Shown: positions 58,269 through 64,000 of the stretch, piece after piece
How the letters are laid out: each line of letters opens with the position of its first letter
Numbering within the stretch: the first letter of the stretch is position 1
Source: Brachionus manjavacas
Lineage: Eukaryota > Rotifera > Eurotatoria > Ploima > Brachionidae
Length of the DNA: 64,000 bases
Direction: 5' to 3'
Assembly (NCBI GenBank): GCA_019054805.1
Contig: JAHQIY010000003.1
Location: forward strand, 6,882,001-6,946,000
Translations under genes and position numbers: made by a program
The notes under the pieces: generated by a model
The model's input: only the letters and a program-made list of their open reading frames with translations
Database searches by the model: none
Told to the model about the DNA's origin: nothing

Positions 58269-58763
58269 CTGAAATTATTAAAATAATTTTTAATAGGATT
58301 TATTTATTAAATGTTTCATTAGCTTTTAAGATTACTTTGTCTTACAAAAACACAATTTTATGGTTTGTTTTCTAAAATTAAAAAAATATCCAAAAATTTA
58401 TGTTTTTTAAGAAAAAAACATTTTTATAAAAAAATGATATTTTCTTTATTCTCTATTTTTATGTTTCGTCCGTCCTAAATAGTCAGTATTTGACAAGTGA
58501 CCATTTCTCAATTTAAGCATCTATTTCCATGGACTATCAAATAATTAGCAAATACACAGCTAAAAAGTTTAACTGCTAGAAAGCAAACTGGCAATTATAC
58601 AGCGAGATTTTAAATGCTCACATGATTAATTTTACTAAGAGTTCACTCACAATAGATGAATTAAATGATAAAATTACAGGAAAATCATGTTTTCTACACA
58701 TAAATGCATGTCTTGTCGCAGAAAATCTACAAAACCTGAACATAGTTATATATATGTAACAGT
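58269..58763. other. Spacer next to the MULE remnant
   Basis: AT-rich; may contain the decayed 5' end of the MULE, but no conserved residue could be read. Confidence 0.35.
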
Positions 58764-59466
58764 AAATTTCTAAAACACGTTAATTTTTAAATTTATTGGT
58801 CTACCAGTAAAAATGTAAAACAAATAGGAATAAAATTATGTTTTGTTTTTTTACTGGTAATTTTTTTAATTTACTTTTCAATTAGTAATTATGTAAAACA
58901 ATTTTCAGTAATATGCTAAAACTTGAAGAATGGTCAATCTAGAGCCATCAAACGAAGATCTTCCTATTGATGATATTATCGATAAAACCAATTCTTTGTA
59001 GAGTATAAGAAATAACGTAAGTGATTATCAACAAAAACGAGCACAAAAAATGATGACAAGAAGTAAGAAATATATTCCAGAAGCTTGCTTGGTGGTCAAG
59101 GTATGGTAAAATGCAACTGTACTGGTCAATGTATGACAAATCGATGTGGTTGCAAAAAATCCTAGTTGTAATGTAACTCAAGATGTCATGGAAGGAATTC
59201 AGGCTGCAAAAAAAATAAATTTTTAATTACACTATTTCAGTAATTAACTTAAAATATTTCAGTAAATTACTAAAACTCAAATAGAAAAATATTTTTTTTT
59301 TTTTTATTTTGAAAATATACGTTTCGTTTCAGTAATTTAATAAACTTGTTTCAGTAAATTAGTTATACAAAAAATCAGTAAATATTTAAAATTTATTCAT
59401 TTTTTTTTGTTTTTCATTTTTACTGTTAGATCAGTAAATTTTTAAATTTACGTGTTTTAGAAATTT
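58764..59466. mobile_element. TIR element with cysteine-rich CXC-like remnant and TTTCAGTAA subterminal repeats
   Basis: About 700 bp. The left end AAATTTCTAAAACACGTTAA and the right end are reverse complements over about 50 bp, up to a shared CAGTAAAAATG. Several copies of TTTCAGTAA/ATCAGTAAA lie close to both ends. Inside on the plus strand is a decayed frame beginning MVNLEPSNEDLPIDDIIDKT, then KKYIPEACLGGQGM and, with two stops, a cysteine pattern (CNCTGQCMTNRCGCKKS, then CNSRCHG) like the CXC/tesmin-type domain carried by some DNA-transposon proteins. Superfamily not determined; no target duplication found. Confidence 0.6.
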
Positions 59467-59744
59467 TAATTATTAAAGAATGAAGGATAATCAGAAGAAA
59501 CTTTAGAGAATTCGCTGTCAAAAACTCAAGTAAAAATTTAGTCATTTAACATCTGAATTAAAAGCTTCTCTAAAAAAATATGAAGAAAAGAACAATACAT
59601 TATCTTCAACATTTAGTTCTTATTCTGAATTAATTGATACTTAGAAAGATATCGAAATAACTATGAATTATGAATTCTAACTATGAATTCTTTTAAAGTT
59701 ACAATCAGGGTAGTTTTAAAGATCCAATTTGCCCAAATTGATTA
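59467..59744. other. Spacer with weak coding scrap
   Basis: Low-complexity AT-rich sequence. A plus-strand scrap (KYEEKNNTLSSTFSSYSELI) could be protein-derived but is unassignable. Confidence 0.25.
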
Positions 59745-59830
59745 ATTATTATCATTATTATTATATAAGACTAGCTTGCGAAGGCGGCCTACATGAGAGG
59801 TAGCCTATGGTAGCTCGTCGCACATAATGA
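59745..59830 (-). mobile_element. Short GC-rich LINE tail fragment with (TAA)n-like end
   Basis: A short GC-richer patch whose minus strand ends ...GCAAGCTAGTCTTATATAATAATAATGATAA, resembling the structure of the fragment at 3152-3303 (coding end followed by a TAA-type tail). Too short for firm identification. Confidence 0.35.
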
Positions 59831-59934
59831 GATAAAACACTGATAGAAATATACAATAAAAAATTTTAGGGTTAGAAAAGTTAATTAATTTTTACAAGAA
59901 TAAAAAACTGACATAGACACAGTAGAGGGTCCTG

Positions 59935-60560
59935 CACGTATCTAAGGTCCAGAACCTGAAAGATTATGTCTTTAAAAAGATACCTGACCAAATTCATTAT
60001 TTAATGTTAAAAAATTTACTTAAAAATTCCTTAAATGAAATCATAGAACTTTTTAATCCATCTCTTCGGGAGGGTAGAGTTCCGAAAGCATGGAAAACTA
60101 AAAACATTAAATTGATTAAAAAAAGTCTCTACTTCTCAAGTTACTGCCAATCACAGATCAATTAGTATGTTAACCTTGAAGCTAAGATGCTTCATTAACA
60201 TTGATCGAAATTAGTATATACTTAGCAATATAAACTCAACTAAACTCTTTAAATTAAAACTTGGCTAAATCAAATGAAAATAACATTCAATTTCGATCAA
60301 TCTTAATTGAGCATCTTAGCTTCAAGGTTAACATCACCAAAGTTAAAAATAAAAACTTCACCAGAGCGGATGGACACAGATTAAGAGAAAAACATACATA
60401 ATAGTTAATCAAGATTTAAAAATTAAAGTAATATATTTAAAATTATATATTTACTCATTTTTTCACTCATAGAGATTTTTTAAATACACTTACAGCAATT
60501 TGCAGATGACCCTTATCACCTTATTAAACATAACGACATTAGTAAGCTATATTTGTAATT
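59935..60560 (+). pseudogene. Degenerate LINE reverse transcriptase, split by a piggyBac-type MITE
   Basis: Plus-strand islands: LLKNSLNEIIELFNPSLREG, RVPKAWKTKNIKLIKKS and NHRSISMLTLK (the P.sYRPISLL position) up to 60173, then after the MITE further decayed sequence with QFADDPYHLIKH at about 60495-60530, matching the catalytic FADD block of LINEs. Many stops. Most of the palm between the two parts is gone. Confidence 0.65.
60174..60327. mobile_element. piggyBac-type MITE with TTAA target duplication
   Basis: 154 bp, flanked by TTAA on both sides (60170-60173, 60328-60331). The left end CCTTGAAGCTAAGATGCTTC and the right end are reverse complements over about 40 bp with a few mismatches. 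A TTAA duplication with CC..GG termini is the piggyBac signature. No coding capacity. It lies inside a LINE remnant. Confidence 0.85.
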
Positions 60561-61192
60561 TTCACATTTTGTTTTGAAACTACTAATTAGCTAAATTTAA
60601 TAAAAAAAAATTTACAAAAATTTGTATAATTTTCGTCTACAAAAAAATTAAAAAGATCTGCATACATTTAAATATTTTTCATTAAAGAAACACATCATTG
60701 GCTTTACACTAAATTAAGTGTCTAAAAGACATGTCGTATTTACCACCCCAACAAGTAATACATATATGTCTGTTTTTCTCAATATCATTAAATTCCTTAT
60801 TCCAAATAGCATATCTCAGATATTACTTTAAATTAAATCTATAAATCTAAATACTAAAGCGTAATTTCTTGTCTTCTTCCATCTAATATATTTGGTAAAC
60901 TTTCAATATATTTTTTTGTATATTTTTGAAACTTTTGAAACACGCCAAATTTCAAAATAATCAATTGTAAAAGTGTTTTAATATTAGTAGATTCTCTTGC
61001 ATAATGGATCTGTCCTTCCTATATCATGCAGATCTACTCTAATCGAATCAATCTTCAAATTTGAAGACTTTTTTTAAAGTTATTTATCAACTAATATCAT
61101 CTTAAGCCTCTTTTTTGCACTCATCATTATCATTCATATCTTCTTCTAAGCCATTTTCATTATCATTTTCATGTCGCTCTTTTCAGCTACAT
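60561..61192. other. Spacer, nothing identified
   Basis: AT-rich sequence without a supported feature; possibly further decayed LINE sequence. Confidence 0.35.
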
Positions 61193-61285
61193 ATTTATTT
61201 ATTTATTTATTTGTATCGAGCTAAGGCTCCTTCAGATTAAAAAAAAAAAATCAAAATAAAATAAAATAAGTTAAAATAGAAGAAA
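61193..61285 (+). repeat. Dispersed repeat, copy 2: (TTTA)n, stem-loop, (AAAAT)n tail
   Basis: TTTATTTATTTATTTATTTG followed by CGAGCTAAGGCTCCTTCAGA at 61217 and an AAAATAAAATAAAATAAGTT tail, in the same order and with the same core as 10396-10520. GAGCTAAGGCTC can form a short stem-loop. Probably the 3' end of a retroelement. Confidence 0.6.
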
Positions 61286-61344
61286 ATTAAAATTAGATAT
61301 ATTGATATAGAGAATAAACAACATAAGCAACTATTTTGTTTATA

Positions 61345-61880
61345 AATTAAGCAGGATAGGGAAAATTGATCTCATCAATTTCACAACTTAAATAAAAAAA
61401 TAGCTTTGAAACGTGTGGGCAACACCCTACAGTGTTAGCCACATTTTTACAAGTAAAATTCCAATCATTAATAAGCCCTTTATCTTCTCTTTAATTTTTT
61501 GTTTCTATAACATTGAGGATATAAGCTTTGTATTTAGCTCTTTTAGAGTTCCTTGATCTCATTTCAAAAATTAAATTCAATTTTTGACATCTTGACTATC
61601 AGAAAGCTTAACCATGTAGATTTCATAATGGCCTTTTTCGTTAAAATGATCAGCTAAATACTCAAAGCTTGGTTTCAATTGATAGGTTCCTAATATTATG
61701 TCTTTACGAATTATCTCTTCATCGATATAAGGAAAATCTTCAATAGTTGGCTAAGTCTAACGAATTCAGATTTTCTTTTTGATTAATTATTTTTTTAATG
61801 TATTCTTCTAAATCATTTTCAACACTTAATTTTTCTTTCATTGTATCACGTGGCAGAACATTCTCGACATCGAATTATTC
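61345..61880 (-). pseudogene. Transposase-associated SWIM-like zinc finger remnant
   Basis: The minus strand, with two or three stops, reads VLPRDTMKEKLSVENDLEEY, then IRKDIILGTYQLKPSFEYLA, HYEIYMVKLSDSQDVKN, and finally NDWNFTCKNVANTVGCCPHV followed by SKLFFYLS. The pattern W.C.CKNGxRTxGCCxHVxxxxxYLS is a C-terminal cysteine-histidine block that I associate with uncharacterised transposon proteins of invertebrates. The superfamily is not certain. Confidence 0.45.
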
Positions 61881-63018
61881 GCCTTTTATCCCTTCTTTCT
61901 AAAAAATCATTACTTTTTCATTATATCTCAATTTTGTCTATATTTTTATTTATAGAAAAGAAAATCATGTTCGAGAATGTCAAATAAAAAAAATTCTAAA
62001 TTAGCAATAAAAATTAACTTTTTTTAAGCTTTATAATAGTTTTATAATTGTTCTAGTTTTAGATTTCTTTTATTTTTCATAATTTTTGTATATTGAAAAA
62101 AATTTTATAATTTTTATTTTTTTTTATTAAAAACAAAAGTTATTTTTAGAATATATAAATAAAGAGAACCATCAAAAAAAAACCCTATTAACCCTATTAA
62201 CCGAATTGACCTAAAAATTCACCCCTTTTAAAAGTCCGTCTAAAAAAAAACAATTGTAATATTTTTTTTCTTTAGCAAATTCGTTGAACATTTTTTAGAT
62301 TAAATGGCAAAAAAGGTGATTTTAATAAAATTAAAATATCTGAGATTTAAACCCTAAACCAAATACATAATTTGATAGAAAATCACCCATTTTGACCAAT
62401 TTTATTTTTGACTCAAAAAAAATTTAAAAAAAATTTCGAATTTCAGTATAGATAACTTTGGACAAAGCTCAATTTGAAATTTATAAAAACAAAATAGCAT
62501 TGAATATAAAATTCCGTCCGAACTCTGTTCTTTATTTTTTCAAAATTTAATTTCTTAAATTTCAGTTACATAACATTAAGGACTGAATTTATATTTTTTT
62601 AAGAAATATTACCTAAACCAAGATTTTTTCCTCAATAATTAATGATTTTATTACTCAGATCTTTAAAATATTGATTCTTTTAAGCTGTTACCAATATTGT
62701 TATTTTTTTAATATTAGTTCTATCCATAATTATCGTCTTTAAATAAAAAAATAGTTATTTGGAATAAATTTTGGAAAAAATATCTTTAGTTAGGAAATTT
62801 ATTAACAGCAAAAATTTTGTTTATTGTATAAAAAAATTAATTTTAATTTATAAAATTTTATAGTAAAAAAAAATGACTGATTTAAGAGCTAAATTTTAAA
62901 TTTTCTTCAATACTGTCAAAACGTGTTGAGGCCATTATGTGCTATCTGAAAACCTTAAAAGCAAAAAAAAATTTTATCTTTCTAAATTTAATTTATTGCT
63001 TTATATTACAAAATATTC
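61881..63018. other. Spacer downstream of the EGF gene
   Basis: AT-rich with long homopolymers and a short doublet AACCCTATT at about 62183-62200. No gene or clean repeat recognised. Confidence 0.45.
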
Positions 63019-63951
63019 TTATGTTGCCAATCTATTTGAATTTCTATTAACATAAACAAGTCGCTGATTCAGAGTCAATTTTTTTTGCTTCTTTTTATGT
63101 GACCCATCATTAACACCCAATACACTTGCCAAATCCAAAAAAAAGATAATTGAAAAAAACGATATTAGTACAAAAATTGATATTATCAAACTTGCTTTTC
63201 TGACATGCCTTATAAAAATTTGTTCTTGTGTTTCATGCTCACAATTATCTCCGTAAAAGGATTTAAAACATTTACATTTTGGCTCATGATTTGACGGCTC
63301 ACATATCCCATTATTTGAACAAGTTTGATTGAGGCACACATCTACCAATTTTTCACATCTCTTCCCATAACTAAACGATGAACAAATACAGAAAAAAGTT
63401 CTATTCTTAAAAGAAACGCAAGTTCCATTGTTTAAACACTGTAAAGAAGAACACGGATCCAAATTAATTTCACATGCTTGTCCAGCAAAGCTGGTATTGC
63501 ATTGGCAGCTATAAGAATCTTTAAATTTATCATAAACACAATATCCATGATTCGAGCATTCTTTCAAACAACCATCTAAATTGTTTTTATTTTCTAATAC
63601 ATGAATTAAATGTTCGCGTTCTAATTTATTAATGATTGTTTTATAAGAACTCAGGATCTCTTGGGTTCGAGGAAAATAAGAGGTTTTCTCATTGAATACA
63701 TCTGAAGTTTGAAAATCATTTTCTAAATTTGTGGTACCTAATTCAGTTGACAGATCATCTTCTATCGTGACATATGTGTAATTTGATTTATTATCATTAG
63801 TAAACGAGTCATTGTTTACTTTAAATTGTATAATAACATTTTCTCTAAAAGTTTCGTTCCTGAAAAGGTCATGTGAAAAATAAGTTCTATTGAAATTATA
63901 ATTTAACAGCGATTGCTTTTTTATTTCAACTGAAAAGTTATCTGCACTCAT
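63019..63951 (-). CDS. EGF-domain single-pass membrane protein, probably 5'-partial
   Basis: 310 residues from the ATG at 63951. A serine/threonine/asparagine-rich region with several N-glycosylation sequons (residues 1-125) precedes three EGF-like domains at about 128-160, 167-199 and 206-237, each ending in the CxCxxxxxGxxC form (CQCNTSFAGQAC, CICSSFSYGKRC, CKCFKSFYGDNC). A transmembrane helix at about 253-276 (ASLIISIFVLISFFSIIFFL) and a short basic tail follow. This is the layout of a cell-surface adhesion or signalling protein. No signal peptide is visible, the frame stays open to the window edge, and an acceptor-like CTGATAG lies 5 nt before the ATG, so at least one upstream exon with the signal sequence probably lies outside. 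The exact family is not identified. Confidence 0.75.
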   Translation of the reverse strand: MSADNFSVEIKKQSLLNYNFNRTYFSHDLFRNETFRENVIIQFKVNNDSFTNDNKSNYTYVTIEDDLSTELGTTNLENDFQTSDVFNEKTSYFPRTQEILSSYKTIINKLEREHLIHVLENKNNLDGCLKECSNHGYCVYDKFKDSYSCQCNTSFAGQACEINLDPCSSLQCLNNGTCVSFKNRTFFCICSSFSYGKRCEKLVDVCLNQTCSNNGICEPSNHEPKCKCFKSFYGDNCEHETQEQIFIRHVRKASLIISIFVLISFFSIIFFLDLASVLGVNDGSHKKKQKKLTLNQRLVYVNRNSNRLAT

Positions 63952-64000
63952 GTTTTCTATCAGGAAATGAGAGAAAAATATTTTGTAGTTGAGTTTTAAA

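Noticed and set aside
57105..58475. Possible terminal repeats (GTCCTAAAT) of the MULE element
   Set aside because: The two copies are in direct, not inverted, orientation and only 9 bp long.
1..64000. CRISPR arrays, rRNA genes, operon or bacterial gene cluster
   Set aside because: No regularly spaced repeats, no rRNA-like stretches, and all genes have eukaryotic structure with spliceosomal introns.
1..64000. A spliced-leader RNA gene that would explain the upstream acceptors
   Set aside because: No short transcript unit with a donor-bearing leader and Sm-like site could be picked out; any such gene is probably elsewhere.

Overview
The window is AT-rich animal nuclear DNA (very roughly three quarters A+T by eye) with short introns, dispersed pieces of several transposon superfamilies and clearly metazoan genes. 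The gene set (TOP3B, eIF2D, CoREST, MAD1, SEM1/DSS1, a CYP46-like P450, a group XII-like phospholipase A2, an orphan 7TM receptor, a tRNA-Cys pair) and the base composition suggest a rotifer, most likely a monogonont such as Brachionus. That assignment is inference; no sequence search was run.

Layout. 285-5100 (+): TOP3B, six exons. 5295-9004 (+): eIF2D, nine exons. 9005-11718: repeat-bearing spacer. 11719-12574 (+): short CoREST-like gene (ELM2+SANT only). 12575-24685: transposon graveyard with a Tc1-type MITE, LINE remnants, a broken Ty3/Gypsy element, a broken hAT transposase, and a LINE fragment whose reading frame holds a PHOSPHO-phosphatase-like segment. 24686-27080 (+): second, complete CoREST-like gene, nine exons. 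29723-30895 (+): secreted DUF4419 protein. 31037-35100: candidate coding scraps, a MULE transposase remnant and a LINE reverse transcriptase with a trinucleotide tail. 36066-40301 (+): MAD1, fourteen exons, carrying a hAT MITE and a Tc1-type MITE in two introns. 40413-40664 (-): SEM1. 40857-41103: two identical, divergent tRNA-Cys(GCA) genes. 43787-44845 (+): orphan GPCR. 46907-49530 (-): CYP46-like P450, twelve exons. 50502-50870 (+): phospholipase A2. 53382-53708: long foldback repeat. 54505-56919 (+): single-exon NB-ARC-like/TPR/SAM protein. 57249-62000: MULE, cysteine-rich TIR element, LINE, piggyBac MITE and SWIM-type remnants. 63019-63951 (-): EGF-domain membrane protein, probably 5'-partial.

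The genes do not form an operon or a single pathway; they are ordinary separate loci (DNA/RNA topology, translation initiation, chromatin repression, spindle checkpoint, proteasome, sterol/xenobiotic oxidation, signalling) set among mobile DNA. The two CoREST-like genes are paralogues with an exon of the same length (302 nt) and lie on either side of the 12-kb transposon cluster.

Two window-wide signals stand out. By hand count, most 3' splice sites end in AAG rather than CAG or TAG. Nearly every predicted start codon has an acceptor-like AG a few to about 40 nt upstream, which would fit 5'-UTR introns or spliced-leader trans-splicing. The most novel-looking coding locus is the NB-ARC-like/TPR/SAM protein with an altered P-loop.

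Exon boundaries were set by reading frame, GT..AG sites and remembered family conservation, without alignment software. Transposon copies are described as they stand, without repairing their frames.
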